DNA from: Phaeodactylum tricornutum CCAP 1055/1
Lineage: Eukaryota; Bacillariophyta; Bacillariophyceae; Surirellales; Neidiaceae
Assembly (NCBI RefSeq): GCF_000150955.2
Contig: NC_011677.1
Location: 597,555-661,554 of the forward strand
DNA length: 64,000 nucleotides
Direction of reading: 5' to 3'
The notes below the pieces were generated by a model. That model made no database searches. It was not told where the DNA came from and worked only from the letters and a program-made list of their open reading frames with translations. The position numbers and the translations under genes are program-made. The first letter of the stretch is position 1, and each line of letters starts with the position of its first letter. Shown piece by piece: positions 20,916-31,817 of this stretch.

Positions 20916-23797
20916 ATGTCTTCCAGACTAGCTCTTGTGACGAATGATGACGATGCGCCAGTCAACTCCTTTGCCGATACGAGTCGATCCGGGAACGTTC
21001 ATGTAATTGCTCGAATTCGTCCTTTCCATCAAATCGAAATTGACAACGGATGTCAGACGAGCGTCTTCGCGGTAGGGAAGCCTACAGAATTAAACGCCAA
21101 AGCAGAGAGGGCCGCTCGCTTGGGGATTACTGAGAAAGATGCCAACGCGCCGCTTTCTCTTGGTGGTGCGTCCTCCATCGATAGTGACGATTTGCTTCTG
21201 GACGAGCTTCTCGATGAAAATTGTACTTACACCGAAAATTCCGCACACACGTCATCAATGGAAGAAAGCATCACAAACGAACCAATTGACACCGATGTTA
21301 AACAGCCAGCTGAAGTTGCTTCTAAGTTCCTCATTGTTCGACAGTCAAAAAACAGAAAACTTACTGAAACTTTGTTCGAGTTCGATGCCGTGCTTGCGCC
21401 TGACGCGACTCAAGTTGATGTCTACAATTCCGTTAAAGGTCCGGTTCAGAACATTTTGCGTGGATGCAAAACGACTGTTGTTGCATGTGGTCAAGCTGCA
21501 ACTGGAAAATCGTACACAGTGATTGGACCAGCAGGTAGCAAGAGCCAAGAAGACTCAGCCAAGCTTACGGAACACGACGGTTTAATTCTGAGAACCGTGC
21601 ACGATTTGTACGATGCTAAGCAAACTTTCGCGAAGAATGGGAAAGATTTAGCCATCGAGCTTACATATATTGAGATTCACAATGACAAAATCCGAGATTT
21701 ACTGGCTGATAACAATCATGCTATGCGCCTTATGGATCAGGGATCTGATTCTGGCGTGCATGTAAAAGGCATTGAGGTTGCTACCGTGGAATCAATTCCC
21801 CAAATTCATGCGCTACTCTACGATGCGGCGCTGCGACGCAAAACAGCTCCATTAAAACAAAATCGACACTCAAGTCGGTCACATGCTATATGCACGGTGA
21901 CGACGATGGTCAAGCCATTGGATAATTCATCACAAGCGTGTGTTGGAAAGTTGACATTAGTTGATTTACCAAGCTCTGAGAGAATCAAGGAAACTGGTGT
22001 AAAGGGAGAAAGGCGCCAGGAAGCCATCCAAAACAATAAAGACCTGTTTACGTTGGGAAAGGTAGTGCTGTCTCTATCGGAAAAGAGTAAACACAGATTC
22101 CATTGGACCCAAAAGCATGTTCCGTTTCGAGACTCCAAGCTTACTAGACTATTACGAGATTCGTTGGGAGGTAAGTGTAACTTTCACAGGCTATCTGCGC
22201 CGTTCATGTGAATGGCTCTTACCTCAACTGAATTCATTAGGTAACTGTTGCACACTGTTGCTGGCATGCGTCTCCCCGGCTGACATTCACGCGGCCGATT
22301 CGCTGAAGACATTGCAATATGCGGAACGCGTCACAGCCATTCGTTCTGCTTCAGAGCTCAATGACAAGCAGCCAGAGTCGGAAGATAATACGAGTTCTTC
22401 TTTTGATGTACGTACTTACAGGTATGGAAGTTTTGAGGTCGCACGCTGCGCTCAAAGAATGACTCACAAGTAAGCTTGCTCTGCAGGTTCAATCCGTTAC
22501 ACCACTTTCTGTGGGATCCTTCGTGGATTCACAGGTTCCTGATGACGTCCAGATGCTGAGCGCTAAACTTGACATGTGCAATGACATGTTAGAGAAGCTG
22601 GAGGCCAAAAGTTTTGATCGAGAGTCTCGACTCCGTGCTTCCAATGAGAATGTCTGCAGAATCGATCAACTATATGGTGAACTAGATGGGCTTTTCGCAA
22701 AAGTCGATGCTTGCAACGAGAAGCTTTGGAAGCTGGAGACCCATACATTCGAAGAAGAGACTAGCATAGGAATAGACTCAGCGGGATCATTCGAAGATAT
22801 AAGACCAGCAAACATGCTTCTTCTCAGTCACGAAGTTGATGACCTTTTGTTAAGGCTGAACTCATGTAGCGAGCAGCTTCGTCATTTGGATTTATGCTCG
22901 TGCAGCATCACAGTGATGGATAAAGTCGTTGATATCGGGCAAGCTACTTCCGCCAATACATCTTGCAAAATCATTGCTGAGTTGGATGGGTCGGACCACA
23001 CCCTTACGGACTTGGCGACATTTGAAGTTTTTGATGCGCTTGAGTCAAATTTTATAACCGAAGAGCGCAATGATGATCATGAATTTGTGTCATCCAACGT
23101 TGCTCCTGAAAAAGATAGCTTAATGACGGGGATACCTGGTCTCGAAAAGGAACACACAACTTTCTCCGATACCGAAGATGAAGTGCAAGTGAACGACACT
23201 AACCAAAAATTTGAGCAAACGGTACGAGTCGTCCTTTCAGAAAAAAAAGACGGGGTCTCACCAGAATTGCATCATATTCAACAGGCCCAAAAAGCTAGCG
23301 AGTGTCACTGCGAATTCTCTGTCTTTGCAACGAATCCCGAACACGCCGAATTTTATCTTCCGAAGTTGGCAATCTCTTGCGAATGTGGCAAGGAGCAATC
23401 AGTATCACTTGTTACTGGCACGGAACCGAGCGCTCTCGAGAACATCCTACGTAGTTGGCAGGTTATGTTCCTTCACTCTTTGTCTATTTCTGATGCCGTG
23501 TCTTTTGTTTATTCATATAAGCACCAAGCTGCAGAGATGGCGAAAGAACTTTTCCATTGGCGAACAACAAGAAATATGACATCCTTTCGGCCAAGTCTCT
23601 GCGCAGTTGCTTTGCATGTCTGGAACCGAACCTGTCAAACCGTCATCAAATCGATTTTCGAACAACAGGCCACTGGGATCAAGAAGCTCGATCGACCGGA
23701 CTTGTTGCAGGTAAGGCTGGCAACGGCAACCCGTAAAGTCCTAATGGAGCAGCGCTACCAGAAGATTGAATGCATTGAAATTAGTGGTCTGTCTTGA
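20916..23797 (+). CDS. Kinesin-like protein, tandem copy 2, with altered switch II
   Basis: Exons 20916-22170, 22241-22407 and 22487-23797 give about 910 residues; an upstream in-frame ATG at 20787 would add 43. The first intron falls at exactly the same place as in copy 1 (DSLGG|N), so the two are duplicates. Motor motifs: NVHVIARIRPF, P-loop GQAATGKS (about residue 192), switch I NRHSSRSH, then [12 protein letters not shown] where kinesins have DLAGSE. The switch II glycine that senses the ATP gamma-phosphate is therefore Ser, so ATP hydrolysis is probably weak or absent. The P-loop and switch I are retained, and nucleotide binding may remain. The C-terminal domain ([27 protein letters not shown]) matches copy 1. 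It may bind microtubules without walking, or work as a partner of another kinesin. Confidence 0.87.
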
Positions 23798-23986
23798 TTC
23801 CGTGCGCATCGAGTTCACAGTCAGTCACATCGTTCGACCAGGGGTAGACTAAGCTTTTCCATTTACAGTAAGGCAACATTTATGAAGTTTGTGGCTGCCT
23901 GAGGTTGCAGTACTTAATAAAACCTTTCATCTCCGACAACTTCCCGATTAAAACAAAATAAAGACTCACGTGTCCTAATCAATTAT

Positions 23987-25891
23987 CTACTGTGGAGCGA
24001 GCTGGTGATTCTTTTCTCCAATATCTTCCTTGGACAGAGTCATGGCCACTTGCGTCGAAGCGTTTTGGGAAACAGTCAAATTGTCTGACTTGCCTCGCAT
24101 TTTCCGAATGGGTTTGTTCCCGTACATAGACTTGGCGAGAATAACAAGATCCTCCGTGGTACCTTCTGATCCATCAGTCGGTGGCAATTTGTCAGTGGTA
24201 AGGAAACAAACAATTACAGTAATGTCATCCGTCCGATTCTCGTACGTCAACCATTGATCGTAGGCAGCCTTCACTAATCGTTCACATGCTTCAACGGGAT
24301 TACGGCAAGACGCGCAAAGATCAATAGCATGCTGATTGCGAATAAATTCGAAGATACCATCGGACGCGATAATCAATATATGGTCATTCATAGTGAGCTC
24401 CCTAGTCAACATTTCTGGTTGTGCTGTAACACCGATTCCCTCTGCCAAAGAGTCACCTAGTGATCGAGTGAATGCCGTACCGGGGTAGTCTTTGCCTTCG
24501 ACCCAGACACGTGGTGGATCGCCATGAATATCGACGTCTTCACCCAGCACCATATCCCCCCAATTCTCGTGTATTTCTTCGACTCCTTCCATTTGATCAA
24601 TGCTCAGAACAGCTGCACCCAACTTTTTCACCCTTTCACGCTCATCTTTACGGTATGGCGTTTGATCACGAGAAAGTGGAATGGCCAAGAGTTTGCCATT
24701 TTCCGGAAACACTTTGCCACTAGGAAACGCACTGGAAGTCTGCTGGTTTTCGCCATCCAGCGCTTCAAAGGCGACTTCTTTCTTTTCTTCTTCTGATGGG
24801 GTTGAGCCGATTTTGCGATTGTAACGCGTGGCAATGTCCTCGTCTACTCGATGACCAAGTACTGCACGACTGTCCCCGACATTACAAATAGTCATCAACT
24901 TTCCGTGAAAGTGTGCTGTAATCGCCGTAGTTCCACTCATTTTGGCGTCCACCTAATGTAAATAAAACAGCTCAAGGCTCAGATTCCGACTCAACTCCCT
25001 CACCCCGCCAACACGTATACTACCTACCGCATCTGTATTCCGCAGAGAATCGTTGCATTCCAAAAATGCTTTTTCACAACATGCTTTGTATTCCGCTGCA
25101 TCCAAGTACGGCCACTCCAAGGGATCAAAAAGTTTGACTTGTGCTTTTCCTTGTTTCTTTAATACGGTTTGATACTTTTTAACCCGTGCCTGCCGTACAT
25201 ACTTTCCCACAATAGAAGGCAATTTCTTCTTGACAAAGGATGCACAATCGTGTCCGTGTTTACCGTGCCCATCGTAGACGCCGAGCATGGCACCAGAATG
25301 CTCCCCAGCAAAGGATGTCGTAATGGAAAATTCGTCCTGATTTTCCTTGTGCGGATCATCAGGATAATATCCACGCTGTGTCCAGTGTGCGTACTAGAAA
25401 GAGCATGAGAAGACAAGCCGGAGATTGGAGAAAGCAATAGGGGCACACATTACTGTGTGAGCAAGCGTCTCTCCAAAACAGAGCAAGCAAACAAAAACGA
25501 CTCCGAATTGGACAAGAAAGAATCTCACGAGCGAGCAACGCACCTCAACTTGCAAAGGGTTTTCTGCGGTCCCTAATACAATAGTATGGGTGACAATACT
25601 CCCGTTCGTTCGTCGAACAACCTCTTCCGGTAAGAGACGACCGGTAGGATCCAGTTTAGGGAGATGCGTGACAAACATGCTACTTCCTTGACTGCTTGCA
25701 GTGCTGGAAGTACTGTCAGGCTTGCCCACCATACTTGAAGTGGGATGCAACACGCGTTTCGAATCAGAGTTGTTAACATTTCTGCCTTTTGTAAGGCGTT
25801 CCGCACGGCCTACGAGACGTTCTGTCTGTCCGACACCTTGAATCGGTTTTCTATGACCGCTGTCCACCGGCACAGATTGTTCGCAACCCAT
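23987..25891 (-). CDS. Protein phosphatase 2C (PPM family), N-myristoylation signal
   Basis: Three exons on the minus strand, 25544-25891, 25028-25393 and 23987-24952, encode 559 residues. The start at 25891 gives MGCEQS, a classic N-myristoylation site with an adjacent Cys for palmitoylation; an ATG 13 codons upstream would bury it. The N-terminal 115 residues are Ser/Thr-rich and low complexity. The catalytic motifs are in order: ENQDEFS, GVYDGHGKHGHDC, SGTTAI, NVGDSRAVLG, AFTRSLGDSLAE and ILIIASDGIFEF. The metal-binding Asp residues in DGHG, SLGD and SDG are present. It should remove phosphate from Ser/Thr using Mn or Mg at a membrane. An insert of about 50 residues after SRAVLG carries a Glu/Lys-rich stretch. 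Introns are 150 and 75 bp with consensus ends. Confidence 0.93.
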
Positions 25892-26941
25892 AGTCGTAAA
25901 AAGATTGATAACAAGGGAGTCGTAGAGCAAAAGAATAACAAGCCAACAGTGGTCTGGAGGGAAAATTTAATCAACAGTTTTGTATGCCACTCTCTCACGC
26001 GATGAATTCGCGTTTTGAGGAGGAAAAGCAAATTGGTTTATCAATCGTATTTCGCACAGCAACAGACTTCAAGTCTCTTTTGTCTGTTCAAAAACTAGTG
26101 AATGCAAATATGCTTGTTTTCCCGATTACCTGGTGGTGCACTTCAAGGGGTTCGGAACCACGCAATCCCAAGAAGGAAGTAGACAATCGACTGCAAAAGA
26201 AACAATTTGTACACGCGTCTGCAACAACGACTTCGCAAGATACACTCCTTACGATATCCCTGTTCTTCCAAGTATCGACCGTGTAGATTAAGAATGCTTG
26301 TCGTCGGCTCGTCGCTGTGGATAACACGGAACTTGGATACCCGAGAGATTCCTTGGAGATGCGAGGACGCCCCCGACGATTGAATCTATCTTCTGACTAT
26401 GGTACTCGTTTGCATGGTTGGTCGTTTGTGATGCGGAGAAGACACCGAATTTTTCATTTACCTAGCGAAACAAGAGATTTTGGAATAGGGCAAGATACAT
26501 TTTTCGGTTAAACTTATGTTTTCCCGATAAGGCTGCTCTTCTTGAAAGAGCTGGCTACTGTTGAATCTTCAAGATTCATGATAAATAAAAAATAGAGAGG
26601 GGGTCGTTCCAAAGCCGTAAAACTGAATTTTGGTCGCCCCAAGAGCCACCTGTCCGTCTACCGCTTCTGTGGGATAGCCCATTGACCTGAATCTATTAGC
26701 AAACGAACACCGCTCGAACGTCTGGTTGATTGGCAATCAACCAATGATTGCGCAGTGCAAGTTGTCTGCGCTCAGCCGCACGTTTCGTGTTCACGACAGA
26801 CCCAAAACACCACACATGGGTCCTCGACTACCAAGTTCAACTATCTCACAATTAGCGACGGCGGAGCAGCCAACGACCCACCATCCTTTTCAAAGGAGGT
26901 ACGAATCATTGGGACATTGTAGCTTGGCTCTTTGCGAAACC
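25892..26941. other. Divergent intergenic region (PP2C / PheRS beta) with two hairpins
   Basis: About 1.05 kb with no convincing gene. Two adjacent inverted repeats lie at 26535-26551 (gctctt, five-base loop, aagagc) and 26562-26578 (a 17-base perfect palindrome, tgaatcttcaagattca). An in-frame extension upstream of the PheRS ATG begins at 26726 and could be an alternative N-terminus. Confidence 0.45.
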
Positions 26942-28864
26942 ATGCCTACGCTCTCGGTCGAAAAGGACTTGCTCTTTCGTCATTTAGGCCGTACTTACAC
27001 TGACAAGGAATTTGACGAGCTGTGTTTCGAGTTCGGAGTCGAGCTAGACGAAGTCACGTCGGAAGTGGAAGAAGCCCAGAAGAGCGCCACCGTAAAGCTT
27101 TCCAAGTCACAACTTGAATCTCTCAGCGCCGCAATTGTGTACAAGATTGATGTCCCGGCGAATCGATACGATCTTTTGTGTGTCGAAGGACTCAGCCGAG
27201 CCTTGCAAATCTTCTTGGGCGACGTCGACGCTCCGGAATATCGACGTTTGGACGGAGTATCCGATGCGGCACAGCGCGTTACTATGACAGTCCACAAAGC
27301 CCACACGGACCAGATTCGTCCCTTTGTTGTGTGCGCGATTCTGCGGAACGTGACCTTCGACGAGGAACGATACGCGTCTTTTATTGATTTACAGGATCAG
27401 CTACACCGCAATCTATGTCGTCAACGCACACTTGTTGCAATCGGGACGCACGACATGGACGTGGTACAAGGACCCTTCTTTTACGACGCCCGCGCGCCGA
27501 CAGATATCTCTTTTGTCCCGCTCACCCCGAATGATAAGAGCTACGTAGCCAACGAGCTGTTGGAATTCTACGAAACCGAGCCTGCTGCCAAACACCTCAA
27601 GCCTTACGTACCCATCATCAAGGACAGTCCGCTGTATCCGGTGATTGTGGATAGTAACGAGACAGTACTTAGTCTACCGCCCATCATAAACGGTTCGAAG
27701 TCCAAAATCACACTCGATACCAAGAATGTCTTTATCGAATGTACCGCAACCGATCTGACTAAGGCTAACATCGTACTCGATACGATGGTCACTATGTTTT
27801 CGGGCTACTGCGAAGTACCTTTTACGGTGGAGCCCGTTCTGGTACAGTATCAAGAAAATGACAAAATTGTCAGTTCGTATGTGACACCCGTCTTAAGTTC
27901 ACGTCAAGAAACAGCCAAGGTAGACTTTTGCAATTCGCTCATCGGCATTCAAATCACCCCGCAAGAGATGCAAGCTTTATGTAACAAGGTGCAATTAGGC
28001 CCCGCACAGCTACTGGAAAACGACACGGTTCTACAAGTTACCGTTCCGCCCACTCGCTCGGATATTTTGCATCCTGTTGATATTGCGGAAGATATTGGAA
28101 TCGCCTATGGTTACAACAATATCCGCCGGCGAGTGCCAACGACCAACACGGTGGGAGGTGAATTTCCACTCAATCAGACGGGAGATCTTTTGCGGGAAGA
28201 AATAGGGCGCGCGGGGTATGTAGAAGTTTTAACACACGGATTGTGCAGCGTGCGTGACAACTTTACCGCCCTGCAGCGTCCTGTTACGGCCGCCGTCAAG
28301 CTCTCCAATCCGGCCAATGTAGAATACCAAGTTGTCCGCACAACGCTGCTGCCGGGCTTGCTGAAAACGTTACAGCACAATAAGTCTGCATCCTTTACGG
28401 GGGGTTTCAAGTTGTTTGAAATTTCCGACGTTGTTTTACCGGACAGCGAGAATGTTATGACGGAAACAATCGTCGGGGCCAAGAACTCCCGACGACTAGC
28501 TGCTGTTTATGCCGGGCCAACGTCTGGCTTTGAAATCATCCATGGTTTAGTCGATCGGGTCATGACGCTTTTGGAAATTGCGCCCGAAGAGGCGTACATT
28601 GCCAATTCTGCCAAATCGGACGAAGAAGAATACCGGGTAGCTCGAGAAGGCTGGACGTATACGATTGCGTCCTTATCGGAAAGCGACCCGCACGTGAACA
28701 CCTACTTTCCTGGGCGGGCTGCGGCTATTTTGCTCACAAAACCCAACGCGACAAGTAGTTGTGTGGTGGGAACTTTTGGAATTCTGCACCCCGACGTCCT
28801 GGCCAACTTTGACATTTTGTATCCGTCCAGCTGTGTGGAGTTGGATCTGGAAGCGTTGATGTAG
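26942..28864 (+). CDS. Phenylalanyl-tRNA synthetase beta subunit, eukaryotic cytosolic type
   Basis: A 640-residue single-exon protein from the ATG at 26942, where the sequence MPTLSVEKDLLFRHLGRTYT-DKEFDELCFEFG begins as cytosolic PheRS beta does. Next comes VPANRYDLLCVEGLSRAL, then the B3/4 editing domain, the B5 domain (PPTRSDILHPVDIAEDIGIAYGYNNI in parts) and the catalytic-like core with NPANVEYQVVRTTLLPGLL. Together with the alpha subunit it charges tRNA-Phe. Beta provides tRNA binding and proofreading. The frame continues 72 codons upstream to 26726, with Arg/Ser/Thr-rich sequence (SALSRTFRVHDRPK). This could be an organelle presequence from an alternative start, or only translated leader. 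Confidence 0.95.
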   Translation: MPTLSVEKDLLFRHLGRTYTDKEFDELCFEFGVELDEVTSEVEEAQKSATVKLSKSQLESLSAAIVYKIDVPANRYDLLCVEGLSRALQIFLGDVDAPEYRRLDGVSDAAQRVTMTVHKAHTDQIRPFVVCAILRNVTFDEERYASFIDLQDQLHRNLCRQRTLVAIGTHDMDVVQGPFFYDARAPTDISFVPLTPNDKSYVANELLEFYETEPAAKHLKPYVPIIKDSPLYPVIVDSNETVLSLPPIINGSKSKITLDTKNVFIECTATDLTKANIVLDTMVTMFSGYCEVPFTVEPVLVQYQENDKIVSSYVTPVLSSRQETAKVDFCNSLIGIQITPQEMQALCNKVQLGPAQLLENDTVLQVTVPPTRSDILHPVDIAEDIGIAYGYNNIRRRVPTTNTVGGEFPLNQTGDLLREEIGRAGYVEVLTHGLCSVRDNFTALQRPVTAAVKLSNPANVEYQVVRTTLLPGLLKTLQHNKSASFTGGFKLFEISDVVLPDSENVMTETIVGAKNSRRLAAVYAGPTSGFEIIHGLVDRVMTLLEIAPEEAYIANSAKSDEEEYRVAREGWTYTIASLSESDPHVNTYFPGRAAAILLTKPNATSSCVVGTFGILHPDVLANFDILYPSSCVELDLEALM

Positions 28865-29126
28865 CGCAAATAGACAGGATGGCAAATACTTTATTAATGC
28901 AAACACACAGATTATCAATGGAACAAATTCCAACCTGGCTGTGGTTGAAACAGGTAGCTAGCCACATACCAAAGGTGACGTAGGCACCGTGATTGAGTTT
29001 TGTTCTTCCACGAGTGAACACGAGCAGAAAAGCCACAAACAGCAGCACGAAACGCTCACTGTTGATTGTCAGTCAAACCAGATCGAGACGAGAAAAAATC
29101 ATACTAGCGGCAAGTCTGAATACAGC

Positions 29127-29672
29127 ATGGCGCCCAAGTTTCAGAAAGGACCGGATCTCAAGAGATTTATGGTAAGCTCGCACAGCCGCGAACGTGTAAT
29201 GCCCGAGCGCGGAAAAGAGGAGAAAAGGCTGATGCAGAAAGGAAACCGCGCCGTCGAATTGCGCGGACAAAGATGAATATACTTCGTGCGGATTCGCAAG
29301 CGCAGAAGCGGAACGCACAATCGTCGCGAAACAATCTTTCAAGTGCAAACGCAAGTTCAGACTTTCTATTGAAATTTTTATAGGCTCGATTTCTGTTGGA
29401 GCGTTCGGATGACACGTGCGGCTCCTACCTGTATTGAGCTGACTTCTAAACTAGAGAGAAAACTAACATGTCCATACTCCAACACCCAACAGGACAAACG
29501 CCTTAGATTATCTTTGAATGCCAACCGCAAAGTTATCGGTACTCTACGCGGATACGATGCCTTCTTGAATGTAGTTCTTGAAGACGTTGAGTCGGAAACC
29601 GGCCAATACCTGGGGCAAGTCGTCATTCGGGGGAATTCTATCGTACAGCTGGAAGGATTAGAGCGCGTATAA
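29127..29672 (+). CDS. Small nuclear ribonucleoprotein SmG
   Basis: Two exons, 29127-29171 (15 codons, [15 protein letters not shown]) and 29493-29672, give 74 residues, close to the 76 of other SmG proteins. The Sm1 motif is in [24 protein letters not shown] and the Sm2 motif is [15 protein letters not shown], both diagnostic for G. SmG joins the seven-member Sm ring around U1, U2, U4 and U5 snRNA in the spliceosome. The intron is 321 bp with gtaagc...cag ends, longer than others in this window. A start at 29127 is supported because its 15 codons give the usual N-terminal helix. Confidence 0.95.
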
Positions 29673-30047
29673 AGTCATAAAATACTGCCCGATGAAAGGC
29701 AACGTATAACGAGCTCTACAATGTTTACACGGCGTTTTGAATTGATTGTACGAGAAAGACTTCAAAAATAAAATGCACACTCTGATAGCTTTTCATCGGG
29801 CCTAGCAAGGACGTAGCAACAGATCTAATTCCTATTGCAGGGAGCAAGTAGATAAGGTAACCTTTTAGCGAAAATACAGCACGAACAAAAACCATGCTGT
29901 GCGACAAATTTCCCTCTCTGTACGGTGCCCTCAAATTGTATCGGCAAATATTCTGCTGAGCAGAGACGTCACGAAGAGAAATGGCTTCGACTTGCAATTG
30001 TGTTCCATATGTTTTACAAGAAGTAAAGAAGACAATTACACCCCTCT
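29673..30047. other. Convergent 3' region of SmG and the plastid protein gene
   Basis: About 375 bases between convergent stop codons. Only short frames are seen; no gene or repeat. Confidence 0.4.
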
Positions 30048-30539
30048 CTACCAGATGCCCAAAGTGTCCTCGTCCAGCCTTGTGATGGAATCATCCGACC
30101 CCTTAATCGTTCCCGAGCGATCGCTATCGTCCCAAGAGACACTGACATCCAAATCATCCTCATCCTCGAGAAAGTCGGCACCAAACTTATCCAATCTTTC
30201 GGAAGGGTTTTTCACATTAATCCCCGCCATCTTGGCTACGCCAAGGAGCTCATCAAACTCTTGATTTTTCATCTCCTGGCTGTCTTCCTTGACTTTGCGC
30301 ATAAATTCTCCACGATCTCGTAGGTTATACCCCTCAAAGGCTCGACGGTCTCCTTTGGCAAATTCTTCTGGAACCATATTGCGGGAATTTCCGATCCCCC
30401 AGCCGCCAGTTCCATCGGCATGTAATTGGGTCGTCCTCGCCTTCCCGGGGCATGAGGGAGAAGGTCCAAAAGCGAAAGCGGATATTGATGGGCTTAGCAG
30501 AAGGACTGATAACAGCAGAATTTGGCCTAATTTACTCAT
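30048..30539 (-). CDS. Plastid-targeted protein of unknown function
   Basis: A 163-residue protein starting at the ATG at 30537-30539. The frame stays open for 160 codons further upstream, but only this start puts a signal peptide at the N-terminus (LGQILLLSVLLLSPSISAFAF). The SAFAF motif followed by a basic, Ser-rich stretch is the bipartite plastid signal of diatoms. The mature part contains GGWGIGNSRNMVPEEFAKGD, a RAFEGY-NLRDRGEFMRKV stretch with many charged residues, a 'NQEFDELLGVAKMAGINVKNPSERLDKFG' helix pair (read in parts) and an acidic end (DEDDLD). I do not recognise the family. No membrane segment after the signal. Probably soluble stroma. Confidence 0.7.
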   Translation of the reverse strand: MSKLGQILLLSVLLLSPSISAFAFGPSPSCPGKARTTQLHADGTGGWGIGNSRNMVPEEFAKGDRRAFEGYNLRDRGEFMRKVKEDSQEMKNQEFDELLGVAKMAGINVKNPSERLDKFGADFLEDEDDLDVSVSWDDSDRSGTIKGSDDSITRLDEDTLGIW

Positions 30540-30945
30540 ATCGACAAGGTCTAAGGTTACGATGGATAAAGAATAGAGAGAAGGAATCTCCGTCGTCCAG
30601 CTGGACAGAAGAAACTGGAAAGGCGAAGGAGAAAACAAACTTGTCCTAACTGTCAAAGTCAAAAATAGGGCGTCTCGTTTCTGCGTGTTTTTGAGACTGC
30701 CTTCTCCACGTGCCGCTTGTACCATTTTGCAGAATTCGCGAGAAGATGACGTGGAAGGACTGTCATCGATGACATAATAATCAGGCAATCCAAATAATTC
30801 ATCGCCTATGCAGACAAACTGCAATTTTTCTATAGGGGCCAGGCCAGCCCTCCGCGCTTGTGGCCGAAACGACTTCGTCTTGACAACACATTCCAACAAA
30901 ATAGGATCCGTGTGCTGACAGTAAGTGGTTCCACAACTTGAAGCC
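30540..30945. promoter_or_regulatory. Shared upstream region of the plastid protein and CaMKII-AD genes
   Basis: 406 bases between divergent start codons. Inferred to hold both promoters from the layout alone. No specific motif is claimed. Long overlapping frames here are extensions of the two neighbouring genes upstream of their real starts. Confidence 0.4.
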
Positions 30946-31338
30946 ATGTCTCCGAATAATGTCGAGACCGAGCTAATCGAGTTGAACCAAAAGCTGCTGA
31001 ATGGTATCGCCGCGGGCAACTACGAGCTGTACGAGTCACTCATTGACGCCAGTATTACTTGCTTTGAGCCGGAAGCCGTCGGTCACTTGGTGGAAGGGCA
31101 CGAGTTCCACAAGTACTATTTCGACCTTCCCACATCTAGCAACCCCGTCAATACAACCATGGTACGACCGCATGTGCGGTTACTGGGTGAAGACGCGGCG
31201 GTGGTTTGCTACGCCCGTCTGACCCAAACGCTTGATGAGGACGGTGCCCCCACCACGGCATTCTGCGAAGAAACACGCGTTTGGCAAAAGGTCGCCGGCC
31301 TGTGGAAAAATGTGCACGTTCATCGCTCCGTGAACTAA
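30946..31338 (+). CDS. Stand-alone CaMKII association-domain protein
   Basis: A 130-residue protein from the ATG at 30946; a frame seven codons longer would use GTG. It matches the C-terminal association (hub) domain of calcium/calmodulin-dependent kinase II almost end to end: TCFEPEAVGHLVEG-HEFHKYYF, MVRPHVRLLGEDAAVVCYARLTQ, and EETRVWQKVAGLWKNVHVHRS. In animals this domain (Pfam PF08332, NTF2-like fold) assembles CaMKII into 12- or 14-mers. Here there is no kinase domain upstream or downstream. Kinase-free hub proteins are known in algae and bacteria. It could oligomerise alone, gather partners, or bind a small ligand in the NTF2 pocket. Function remains open. Confidence 0.88.
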   Translation: MSPNNVETELIELNQKLLNGIAAGNYELYESLIDASITCFEPEAVGHLVEGHEFHKYYFDLPTSSNPVNTTMVRPHVRLLGEDAAVVCYARLTQTLDEDGAPTTAFCEETRVWQKVAGLWKNVHVHRSVN

Positions 31339-31817
31339 AAGCAAACGTGTGAAAACCAAATAACTGCAAATTTTCTATTTCAGAGGAGCCCAGCTCTGAT
31401 CCACGATACATAAGTGACAGCACCTGGAAATTCCGACTCAGAAAGTGCTGTTACCTGAACGAGAAGCAAATGTACCCTAGCTTGAGTACATGCTAGATCT
31501 AACGGTGAAAGCGCAATTTTTCTCGAAGCTGATGTTTGTAGTTTATGTGATTGTCTCTCTAGAGAGCCTACTGCAAACCGTGGACTGACTGGAATGCATA
31601 GTGGAGACTTGGCATTACACGCTGGAATAACAATCTAGATCGTCTTGCTGTCGACAGGTTTTGAGATCCCTCGTCCAAAGAAGATGATCGTCTCATTTGG
31701 CATGATACATAAAGTGTTGCATATCCTCGGACCACACAAATTTTCTCCCACAATGTTGTCAATACTCCAGGTCGCACCGCTTCCAAGAGGCTCTTCACTT
31801 TACAGGTCGATTGCAAT
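31339..31817. other. Intergenic region upstream of DPH1
   Basis: About 480 bases with no reading frame of note. It should hold the 3' end of the hub-domain gene and the DPH1 promoter. Confidence 0.4.
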
